This document shows positions 35,451 through 46,700 of a stretch of DNA of 64,000 nt, piece by piece. Position numbers and translations under genes: made by a program. The notes under the pieces were generated by a model. That model was not told the DNA's origin and did not search any database. It was given only the letters and a program-made list of their open reading frames with translations. Position 1 is the first letter of the stretch, and each line of letters begins with the position of its first letter. Source of the DNA: Echinarachnius parma (lineage: Eukaryota > Echinodermata > Echinoidea > Clypeasteroida > Echinarachniidae); assembly GCA_037951105.1 (NCBI GenBank), contig JBAMJV010001803.1, positions 123,541-187,540 on the forward strand, given 5' to 3'.

Positions 35451-35515
35451 GTCGTCAGGAGTGGACTCCTGACGACGGATAGTCAACCTATTCGAAACGT
35501 CGAGTCCCTCCTACC
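35451..35515 (+). other. Palindrome and hammerhead-like core
   Basis: GTCGTCAGGAGT and its exact inverse flank two G (35451-35476). The second arm runs into CTGACGA, a stem (GGATAG with CTATTC), then GAAAC, GTC and GAGTCC. GGACTC before the core can pair with GAGTCC after it. That order fits a minimal hammerhead ribozyme, but one unpaired C separates the core from stem II. The same core is at about 8378-8413 without the first stem. Confidence 0.3.
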
Positions 35516-35532
35516 ATCCACCCTCTCCTCGC

Positions 35533-35935
35533 AATACCAACAGTCCTTTCTAGGACTATCAACAGTCCTTTCTAGGACTATCAACAGTCCTTTCTAGGAC
35601 TACCAACTGTCCTTTTTAGGACTCTCCTAGAAAGAATACCAACAGTCCTTTTCAGGACTATCCCAACAGTCCTTTCTAGGACTAACAACAGTCCTTTCTA
35701 GGACTACCAATTGTCCTTTTTAGGACTCTCCTAGAAAGAATACCAACAGTCTTTTTCAGGACTATCCCAACAGTCCTTTATAGGACTACCAACAGTCCTT
35801 TCTAGGACTATCAACAGTCCTTTCTAGGACTACCAACAGTTCTCTTTAGAACTCTCCTAGAAAGAATACCAACAGTTCTTTTCAGAACTGCACCAACAGT
35901 CCTTTCTAGGACTACCATAGTCCTTTTCAGGGCTT
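35533..35935. repeat. Array of about 16 AGTCCT..AGGACT hairpin units
   Basis: Units of about 22-24 bp, each a small inverted repeat (AGTCCTTTCTAGGACT or AGTCCTTTTCAGGACT), are arranged in higher-order groups closed by 'ctctcctagaaagaatacca'. Two units have AGTTCT paired with AGAACT. The array joins directly to the fold-back end sequence (35936-35981) also found at 8575-8618. Confidence 0.85.
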
Positions 35936-35984
35936 ACCAATCCACCCATCTCACATGGTGTTCCCGTAAACCACACGTATTATA

Positions 35985-38250
35985 TGCATATTGTACTAAT
36001 ATTAATTGTTCCTAACTTGCTACTACCGTAATTAAATTTTCGCAGTGGATATATTCGCCGGCGTGTGTGCTTGTCCAATCATGATAAAAGTGGGTAATTG
36101 CACTATCAATGTACGCCATCTCTATTTCTCAAACCCTCCCCCCAAACAAACATGATCAAGTATTATCATAATTAAATGGGCATCCCACCTTGTTAATAAG
36201 TTGCTTTTAGTGAAATTAGATGTCTATTAGGTACGTCACAGGCCCGTAGCCAGGATTTTGTCGAGGGGAGTGCTTAATTTACAAAAACTGGACCGCAGCC
36301 AAGGGTGACCGAGTCCGAGGCCACTGGTTGGTTGAGGGCCTGCATCAAAATATAATTTAAGGCGAAATCGATTGAAAATTAACAACAAGTTACGATTGGT
36401 TGACATCGAAAAAATACAGACAAACGAAAATATATTAAAAGAGAACAATCGATCAGTCTTTTAATCCATGTAGTCAGGCAACAATTTTGTTTGAAATTAT
36501 AATGGCTTATTGATCAAGCATCCGTCTTGTAGTACAACATTATTTAAGAGAGTGATTATCACAAACTAAGAACGAGGAAAAGAAAATACTTGAAGAAAAG
36601 AACACGTTATTTCTTCTCTTGAAAAAATTATTAATATTTTGTTAAAAAGAAAGAATAACAACAACAAATTGTGTATATATGTAAGGATTTAAATGAAAAT
36701 AAAACACACACCGATAAACGTTAGCCGTGTCGACAATTATCACACTGTGCCACAGTGAGCATATTGTATTTACACGGTTAACACACCTTGAACTCACTCC
36801 GATAATAATAATGACAATTATTGATATTAAGATACAAAATGCTGCTTTAAATTGTTGTTGAATGATGCTATACTGACTTGCGGGAAGATATTTCAGAAGG
36901 AATAGAGTTCAAAGTTACAGGGAAATTGTTTCTTACTGATAACAAAAACACTATTTGTCCTAACCGCCCATAAATAAAATTAATCTCGTTTATCACGATT
37001 ATTACTATAATGCACATTATTATATAAAATGGCAATCTTCAGATATGTTGAGGAAGGATATATTGTACATTAAATAATCCTAGTAGAGCAACATAATACA
37101 AATACATTGAATGTTTTCAATTTCCTAAACAGTCATACCGAGTGAGTAGAATAAGTTAATCGGCCCTTTTTGGGGTTAAAGGGATTGTATTATTCTGGTC
37201 AAACTTGCACGCCATAACAAAACATTTGTTAACGTCAGGGGGCGCCCTTTAGACACCCACAAATTAAAAAAGCCTAAATTGTGTATGGGATATTTTGATA
37301 GAATAATTAGTCAATAGAGAGATTGTCCAAAAACAATTAAAAGGATAGTATATTTTTGGCTTAGAGTGCGCTTCAAGAAATAATTAATTTGTGATGTAGT
37401 AGAAAACCACGTGTAATATTTGGAAGTGTACATGATTTTAAAGATAAAACTAACTTTATTTGATCAAAGTCAGTTCAGAACGGGCTGAAATTCCAATTAA
37501 TGAGCAGCCACAATTCAAGTTAACTACGTATACATCAGCTTGGTGAAATGTAAAAATAAACATAACACAATAAATAAGTCCACCCTTCCCTTATACAATT
37601 ATCATACTTTCTTAACCAAGAATTTATACAGTTATGTCTTGACAAAAAAATTAGACAGTTATTATGTTTATACTTTATGAAAAATCAGGGTCATCACTTC
37701 ATGGCTGACTGAGCACAGATTAAAGACAAATATAAAAAAAAACAAGAACTTGAGCATGCATACATGCATTGTGAACAGCACATGTTGTTGAATGCATTGA
37801 TTATGGTTTATGAAACAATTATGTTTGAAATTATAAAAATTTTGTAATTATTTGAAGGAACATGTGTTTAAATAGATTTATTGTGATTGTAAAACAGTGC
37901 AATTAAAATGTCTAAATTCTCAATTAGCTGCAGCAATGGTGTTACCTTCATGAATTCTGAAATATAGTCATTTTGTCTTTGATTTGTGTGCAGTCAACCA
38001 TGAAACAATGGTTACCTCTTATTTGTCAGATAGTTTTCCTCAATACCATAACAAACCATAAGACGAAATCTTGAAACAAATCTTCGTTATGAAGATATGA
38101 GGAGTTTTTTTTAAGGGTGACTTACTTTGTGCCTTAGTTTTAGTTCACATTAATGGAGGATTTATTTCCTTTCTATTCTAAATTCGATTGTTTTTTTTTC
38201 CTTTTACCAAATTAAAGAACAAATCACCCTCTAATATCAACAATCTGATT
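35985..38250. repeat. Third, diverged copy of part of the 5' flank
   Basis: Aligns with 31930-34620 in order: 'cgccggcgtgtg', 'ctatcaatgtacg', 'gcccatttaat'-type sequence, 'ggcttattgatcaagcatcc', 'catgcattgtgaacagca', 'gaggagttttt..aaggg..acttactttgtg'. It lacks the RTE tail: at 37337-37375 the sequence runs straight through the insertion point. No coding sequence seen. Confidence 0.7.
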
Positions 38251-39521
38251 TAACAACTACTGGATAGTTATAAATCCGAATACTTCAATAGTACATAGTG
38301 TTATAACGGAAGATAAATTTGAACAACCGTAAGCTATTCCATGCAATGAGGTGTGTCAGAACCACTAGATTTCCAAACAAATTATGACAATGTTACCAGA
38401 TCCATTTAAATAAATTGTATTTAACCAGCCAAACAAAATTGTATTATCCTTATTATTACTACTTTGGTTCAAATTTGTCAGCGAATACTTTTTAACGTAC
38501 TTTTGAAAGAACACGAGCTTCAACTAATACGTTATCTGTTATACATATTTATTATCAACAATTGTTTTGTACATAATGAATTATCTTTAGCTACATAAAT
38601 TAAATTGAATACTATTATACTAACTCTTAATCTTTTCTTTACATTTGTCATCATGTACTTACTAGTATCAAACCATACCCTCTTCAACTAACACGGTATG
38701 AATGATACACATTTGCGATCAATTATTTGTGTTTTACCATTAGAGCAATTATAATATTTAGCGACAAAAACACAATTTCTTATTAATATTTTGAATAGTT
38801 TGTTTTGACATTAGTCAGCGTATAGTTTTACCCTATTATACATTTGAAATGAAACAATTGCTGAGAAATTAAAATTGACAAAAAAACTACAAAAAAAACG
38901 ACAGATATGGGTACACATTCGTGACAAAAAGTAATACATAGAGTTTGTCCTTAAAAATGATATTGCCCCCTCCCCCCAACAACAACAAAAAAACAAAAAA
39001 AAAAAAAACTAAAAACAAAAGAAAAATGGTCAGACAACACTGCGTCTCTGCCAGGTTAACATAACATGAATGAACTAGCTAAATCCGAAACGTAAGTCGT
39101 TAGCTTATGATATAGTATAAATACAAACACGATGGCCAAGTGTGACATTCTCATACCACACCGGGTATCATCATATACACCAAATATATGAATAATCAAC
39201 TGGGCCCGTATTCATAAATCACCGCTAGCTTATGTCAAATGTTACAGTTTAATCTTTGCTACACACAGCTTCATATTCCCAAACTAGGTTAAGTGGGTCA
39301 AGCCAAATATACCTGCTAAATTTACCCTAGTTAGCAACTAAACGACCGTGTGTTTAATATGTAGATACATTATCCGAAATGTACTAAGCATTTTAAAACT
39401 AACTGAACTTATCTATCAGGTGTAATGAATATGAGAACATGACCATATCTATACACATATAACAGATAATAAAATGTTGCCTTTAGCAGGCAGACTACAA
39501 TGACTTATATCTTGGCTAACT
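38251..39521. other. Intergenic sequence and 3' flank of gene 2
   Basis: 38251-38860 holds nothing I recognise. 38870-39490 is the paralogue of 1-623. A candidate minus-strand ATTAAA is at 39353-39358. Low-complexity A-rich sequence lies at 38980-39025. Confidence 0.55.
39353..39358 (-). promoter_or_regulatory. Candidate ATTAAA polyadenylation signal, gene 2
   Basis: Minus-strand ATTAAA about 165 nt beyond the stop, conserved in position and context with gene 1 (474-479). Confidence 0.3.
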
Positions 39522-39661
39522 TCAGACAACGGTGATTTGGCACACTACTTCTGGAATGTTTGTAGTGCATTCAATGTCATCCCATTTTCCAAGGTCCACC
39601 ACCCGGATGCGCGCACAATTTTGATTTCCACCAGAGTTATCCGGATCAGTATATCCCCAGT
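39522..39661 (-). CDS. Gene 2 exon 6: CTLD C-terminal part and stop
   Basis: Acceptor TTTTTAG|AC, stop TGA at 39524-39522, 140 nt. Encodes WGYTDPDNSGGNQNC, KWDDIEC and EVVCQITVV. Cysteines 2-4 of the CTLD are kept. The motif corresponding to QPN of gene 1 is DPD and WND is WDD, so carbohydrate preference is likely changed or lost. Confidence 0.95.
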
Positions 39662-40605
39662 CTAAAAACAAAATAAAAACGTAAACAAATGTTAAAATAG
39701 AATATCACACAACAATAATTGTTGATTATGTATTTTATATCGCGATCTTCTGTGTTCCATTTTATCATCAGCAAGCTCGAAGGCAGGCTCACATTCCCAT
39801 AAAATAATCATTTTTAAATTATGATTGAATTACAAAGTAAAAGTAGATAACACACAGACTACGCCCCCAAACAACTCCTGATAATGTAAAATAAACCAAG
39901 AGGTTTTTAGTTGTCAATTCGGTCTTTACCAAAATATTTGTACAGTTATTATGTACATCCGTGTGGAAATTCATCCCTTCATTTTTTTTAAATTTATTTA
40001 ATTGATATCCTAATCATAATTGGAAAATATAATGTAATATCTCACAGCTGACTGACCACATATCAGGCACACTAACTTGCGTGGGGGGGGGGGGGGGGGG
40101 GAGGGTAGTCGTAGACAATTTTCGAAGCCGAGGCCAAGTCCGGGCGAAAATTTTCGAAACCGAGACCAATACAAGACCTATTGGTTGAGAATCTTGTAAG
40201 CGAGGGTGTTCGTAGACAATTTTTGAAGCCGAGACCGAGAATGTTAGATATTTTCGAGACCGAGACCATGCAGGTCCGGTCCAAAACTTTCGAGGTCGAG
40301 AACAGGACCCATTGGTTGAAAATCATGTAAGCGGGGAGGGGGGGGGGGGGGGGATAGTCGTAGAAGTTTGTTGAAGCCGGGACCGAACATTTTTTACATT
40401 TTCGAGGCCGAGACCAGGGCTCTTCACACTCTTCGAGGCCGAGACCAACAATAGTGGTCTTGAGACCAGTTGCAATTTGAAAGGGGGGGGGGGGGGGGGG
40501 TTCAAACCCCCCCCCAAAAAAAAAAACACAGTAATTTTGGGCTCAAAGGGGAGGGGGGGTTTAAACCCCCACCCCCTCCCCCCTCCCCCTGGGTACGCCT
40601 ATGAA

Positions 40606-40676
<71 letters not shown>

Positions 40677-40677
40677 T

Positions 40678-40739
<62 letters not shown>

Positions 40740-43700
40740 ATAATGACAATACTAATGATAACAATTAACAGAGGCCACACATCCCATTCATGCCATTGTT
40801 TGGCTTCCCTTAACTTAAATAATTATAGAAACGAGGAAACTTACTCCTGTAAGAACCGGGGGTTCCAGCTCTGTCCCGCTCACAGATCCACACGCCTTCT
40901 GTCTCGATGTCGTTGCAGTTCAACCAATATTTGTTGAGATCCGCGGGCATGACATCCCTAAAGGCCGCAATCTCTGGCTCAGAATCGATGTACAAAAGAG
41001 ATGGAAAGCGGTATGAGCCTTCGTACAAAACCTTATGGACACAAATTAAACGAAAGATGTCAAAACATAAAAATCTATGCATTAGTAGATAGTTTAATCG
41101 ATGTCATTTCAATTCAACCCGAAAAGGGAAAAGTCGGGCAAAGAAAGTATCCCCAAAGATGTAACTTTTAGCATTTTCACCGATGTACAGGAGATATGGA
41201 TTCGGATACCAACTCCGAATGAGAATCTGCATATAATTATATACATGATTATGTGACTAAATATATACTACACACAAACATGAGTAAACATATATTTTTT
41301 GTTATAGTGTTATGTCAGTTTATGAAATCGTTCAAATCTGATCGATGTGAACGATACTTTTTGGGGCCTTATTCGCCTCGTATAGCCCGCACATTTGTCT
41401 AAACTAATTTAGTTATTGTAATTTGTTCCCCTAGACCAGCGCTGTCAAGAACTTTAGCGTAACCCCCATATGCGTTATGTTTGTCTAATAAACAAAGTAC
41501 ACAGCGAACAAACTCAAAAAACCAAATCATAATGTGACTTGTTTCGACACTTTGTAAAGACCCCAAAAATGTCTACATAGAAATTTCGCACTGTGTCACA
41601 TTCAAAGCATGACATTTCATCTGCATTGGTAATTCATAATATATTTATTTTAAACTTTTGATTACAATACAAATGACAGCCGAAAGATTTGGAGGTAAAT
41701 ATTTGTATTGTGATCAGATGTTTAAAATAAATATCATGTGCCACATGCATGACATTGTAATGTTTCGGTAGAAGTGCACTGAGGTGATTGTTTTTTCATT
41801 GTGCCGAATTGCGAAATATATGTTTTCTAGACCACATTCATACTTTTCAAGTCAATTTCACAATTGCAACATCAAAATTATTTTATTGGCACCCATCTAT
41901 TTAATTAGAGCAATCATAATCATGCAACATGCAATCAGTTTTGTTTTGGCACTCGTGTATTTATGTTTCATGCATTCAAATTAACATGGTTTGTCAGTTA
42001 AGCTCCCTTTTTGCATAACATTTCTTATATACATTTCTTATATAACAATTTCACACGTCGCGCATCAGTTTCACTATTTAGCGTTCAGTCCTACTTACTC
42101 ACACATACAAAACAAAAAAGCCAAATTTATGAGGCCAAAACAATTGGTTGAGAGTCGTACAAGCGGAGGGGGGGGGGGGGGGTGGGGTTGTCCGTATACA
42201 TTTTAAAAGCCGAGGCCGAGTATCTTCACAATTTTCGAGACCGAGACCAGGCTCCTTTAATTTTTTATTTTTTGGACAGAGCCAAAGGGGGGCGTTTAAC
42301 CCCCAAAACACCCACCCCATACGTACATTGACGGAGCCAAAGGGGGTGTTTAACCCCGCCCCCCCCCCCCCCCCCCCCCTGTGTCACGCCTGCCTACATG
42401 AATGCACACACACGTATCCATACAAATTAATAAACATCAACTTCGGTCGAATGAATGCCGAATGAATGAAAGCATGCTTCTCATATGTCAGATAATTTCT
42501 GTCTTTTTATTCTTCCCTTTCAAATAAATTCCATGTTGATATTTTTCATTTTATAGAACATTTTGATCGCATAATAAGATGATGATTAATAATGGTGTAT
42601 TCAAACAATGTTCTTTTTCATCAATGTTCAATTGAAAACGCTCGTTCATCCGTCGATCAGTTCACGGGCGAGACATATCGGCAGGTACACCTGTGAGTGG
42701 CGATACCACTACCCACACTAACCATGTTTTTCAATTTGAATGCCGATATTTTAAAGGTACTTCAGATTCGTCAAATCAGATGCGCGGCGCCATCTTAAGT
42801 ACACGTTGCGCACGGTGCGTGATGCACGTTAGCTCAGTGTCATGCGGTGCGCGCAAACTGGCCCAGTTCAAAATGGCGACCCGCTGTGTAGCATCCCCAC
42901 GCTTGATGCCCTTTAAACTTGTCTATTGATGCATATGAATAGAAGGAAAGAGACCGAAAACAGGTGGAGGGGAAATTGAATGAAGATTTACGAAAATGAA
43001 TGCTCTACATAGACTTTTGAATGCGGCAAATAGAAAATCGCTGGCGCGGAAAGAGAAATTAAACGACAAAATAAAACAGTTGAATGATGATCACACGGGG
43101 AAAGCTAAGTTTGGGTGAAATTTAATGATCGGATTTGACCGAGAAAAGTATGAAATTGGCCGTGAAAATGTATACAAAACACACTAAAGCAGGAGATTAA
43201 CAAACCTCGGGCAGGTTGTTGCAGTAGTCCTTGGCCTCCTGCCAGGTCATCTGCTTCCGGGGGAAGAGGTAACGCAGCTTCCCATTGCCCAGTGTCCATC
43301 CTGAAGGGTAGTACAGGAGTAAATAAGTTAACATGTTTAATATACTTAGGTGCCCCTCCTCGACGCCATTGTAATCGTGCTTAAAGGGATACCTGTAAAG
43401 TGTCAGATATTGCACAAAATGACATTTGAGACTTCAATCCTATATCAATATCATTGTAAAATACAATTGAAAGATTTGTGAAAGTTTGAAAGAAAACGAT
43501 CACTGTTTACCTAGTAAAAAAAAAAGAATATTGAGTTCATATTTTATCACCGAATACTGATGGCCTGCCGTAGATTTATTGCAGTAATAATCACCCGTTT
43601 GACGATATCCGCACCCGTGTATGTTTACAGACGGTACAGAAGTCATGGAATTTGTGCGCGCTCGGCTCAAAGTTCAGTCGGGTCGGGAAGGTTTCCCACG

Positions 43701-46700
43701 CGCGCTGGCCGGACGTGTTCAGCTACGACAATTGTACTTTATTTGAAAAGCGTTTGCTAACGCTTTTCAAATAAAAGATTTCAATGATAATTGACAATTA
43801 TCAGTAATATGTTTTCATTAAATGAAATTAATTTCCTTTAGATTCGTTTTTGTTTTGTTTTATTTTTTACTTCAAAGACAAAATGGCTCGAAACAATGAC
43901 AATGATTTGATAATTGTTATTATATGTTCTACATATAAACATGCTAATGAGGTTTCTCATGATGTCTACAAACACTTACAAATTAAGAAATATCACTTTG
44001 GTTCACCTTAACAGGGTGAAAATTGAGGATATTGCAGACACACATGTTCACGTTCTGTAATCTGTTTGCTATTTAAACTCATCTGAAGGTCACCCCCACA
44101 ATGATTTTGCGGACATAATGCGGACATCAAATACCACAACAATGGCATGATCTATGTTCTAGAAGATTGTATGATACACACTAATGCTAAACAGTTCAAT
44201 TTGACTACATATCAGTCCATCTGGCTAAAACAGCTCAGAGTTCAGAGCATTTTCCATGTTTCTCATCATATCATAGTGAATAGCGCCTTCCACTTGTAGA
44301 CGTTTACTTGCTCAACATATGTGCTAAAAACTAAAGTGGTCGATCGGAGAGGAGTAGAGAGCCTGGGAACGCCAAAATAGCTTGGGCTTGTTAGGGTTAA
44401 TTAAGAGATGAACCGTTATCCAGCCTTCATCACAGAAACACTCAAAGGAGCCCTCCGTGTTGTTACATAATCCGTGTTGTACGGGGATACTCGGCTCCCA
44501 CACGAGCGCACTCATCGACATCTTGATAGCGAGAAGGAATGAGATATTGATAAGCCATTGTCATTGTCTGTCTTTGTCATTGTCAATAAGTGTTGACCTG
44601 GTCATTGTTATGTCATTGGCAGACTCCTTTCTTTTTTAAATATCGACATTTATACAGGTTCGCCTTCCCTAAACAAACAAACAAACAAACAAACTGAAAC
44701 AAAGGAAAAAAGGAATACCTCCAAAATATTTGGACGGAATTATTGAAATTCCCGAATGGAAAATCTACAACTGAGAAATGTTACCATGATTAGTAATTTT
44801 GGTTAAAAACGGTTATTTCTGGGGCACACTTAGTGACCTCATGTCGTGTTTCAACTTTCAACAACATTTTGGCCTCATATTTGGCATCTTTCGCTTATCA
44901 TGAAGACCTATAGATCTTAGTTAAAGAACATTCTTTGGCCAACTTCAAATTGCAAAGAATGCATTTCGCTTTCAAATACTATGACAAGAAGCAAACAAAG
45001 AAAAACAGGCACAAGTTTTTTTTAATAATAGTTACAAATTCACATATAGAGTGAAACCTACTCAACCCAAAAACTGCTGATGTTGACACTAGTTTTCCCA
45101 GTTCAAGATCTCCCATCTTGTGAAACTAATACTTTTATCCCGCTTTTACGAGAAGTATGCAGTCCCGTTTTTTGGGCCACCCTGTATTGCATGTCAGATA
45201 CGTGGCTCGGAATGTTTTAGTACATACCTGTGTTACAATTTGGTCCCGTGTAATACGATGAACAGGTGCACTCGTACCCAGATAGTGTTTCCACACACGT
45301 AGCGTTGTTCTTGCAGGGGTTCTTCAAACACTCTGTATTCGTTTACAAATAATGGTAGGAATCAACATTCAAACATTTACTAAAAATACAGTGACCGGAT
45401 ACGTTTCAAGCATGGTGGAGTTATAACTATTAGTTTGTAATTTAATTGTGCAGGTTTTGGTTACTAAAGTTTAGCCTCACCCAAACTGTACTCTACCTTT
45501 AAACAATTGCATGTATCAATAACAAACGGCAATTCGAATGTTAAAACAAAATGGCTTCAAACGTGTAATTATACTAATCATTGGATATGCAAGTGAACCT
45601 CGCAGATTCCGACAAGATGCTAATATGACAACTATACAATTTTTGTTGTTTCAAATTTTGGTACGAAATTGGTGACGAATACGTGCAAGCGAATTCATGC
45701 ATGTACGTAATATCTCTCGTAAATATACACTAGAGTTCATTTATAACCACTTGAATTCGTGAATGTGCATACATTTTAACGCGTCATCTCTGATAAGCAT
45801 GCACACAAAGTTGAAATTAGGCTGCACATTTGCGAATTTGAGTGCCCATACATGAACTCCTGTGTCTATTCACGAAAGCTAATGCGTAAGCGGGAATTCG
45901 CTTGCACTTATTCGGAATCTGAAAGACCGAACCCAACGATTACGCGGTAATGTGAGTAAAAGTACATTTGATTGTAAAAAGTATCCAATTGAGCATTAAT
46001 GTATTTAATACATTTATTATACATGTATTATAATTTTGGTGTCAAATATCCGCTAATTATGCGTTATTGAAATTGACCCCAGTAATATCAATAGGCAAGG
46101 ATTCACTTTCTTTCTCCATTCTCTGTGATGTCTAAATCTGTATTGCGCTCTGAATCCCGATCACGGGAAAACTGTTTGATGAGTCAATCACGCATGTTGC
46201 AACGTCTCAGGGTGCAAGCGATTACTTTATACAGGATCCGACGCACGCACGCATGGCGCCGCGGCTTGACGCTTGGCCACTAGTAGGGCAATATATTTTG
46301 TGCAGTATTTCTAATAGTTTGTGTTCATTTTTTTTCTGGAGATGGACTTTCATACGATTAGGAAGGCACTTAATACTTCTATATAAGCCGAGCATGGTGG
46401 CTTAGCGGTTAGAGTGCCTTTTTCATGAACTACGGGAACCACGAGAGGTCCCGGATTCGAACCCAGACCGGGTCATACCAAAGACTTTACAAATGAAATA
46501 TTCTGCCTTCTATCCAGGCGCTCGGTATTTATAAAATGGGGAAGGGAAAGTTAATCACACGAGTAACCAGATGACTGGCCCCCGTTTGTAGCTTTCGCTA
46601 TATTTAGTTGACGTGTGGCCTAGGGCTAATTAGTCAGTTATACGTGTCTTAGTTATTTTGTTTAGTATTCGCTTACGGCGTTGTTCTATCAGAATCTGTG

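Larger units (their letters stand above)
39662..40844. other. Gene 2 intron 5
   Basis: Only about 1.2 kb against 4.6 kb in gene 1. It contains a block of 'gagaccgagacc' repeats with four G runs (40083-40101, 40338-40353, 40483-40500 and shorter) and a long TAC microsatellite. No MITE of the kind found in gene 1 intron 5. Confidence 0.75.
43301..45227. other. Gene 2 intron 3
   Basis: It holds a hairpin (43738-43775), the EGF pseudo-exon (44405-44521) and a short (AAAC)n tract (about 44673-44694). Otherwise AT-rich without recognised features. Gene 1 intron 3 is shorter and I see no counterpart of the pseudo-exon there. Confidence 0.6.

Noticed and set aside
35533..35935. CRISPR-like array
   Set aside because: Units are contiguous palindromes without unique spacers and the locus is eukaryotic. 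It is a hairpin minisatellite.
40477..40780. Open frames encoding long runs of Tyr, Ser or Val
   Set aside because: They are the six-frame reading of the (TAC)n microsatellite and neighbouring G/C runs, with no start context or splice support.
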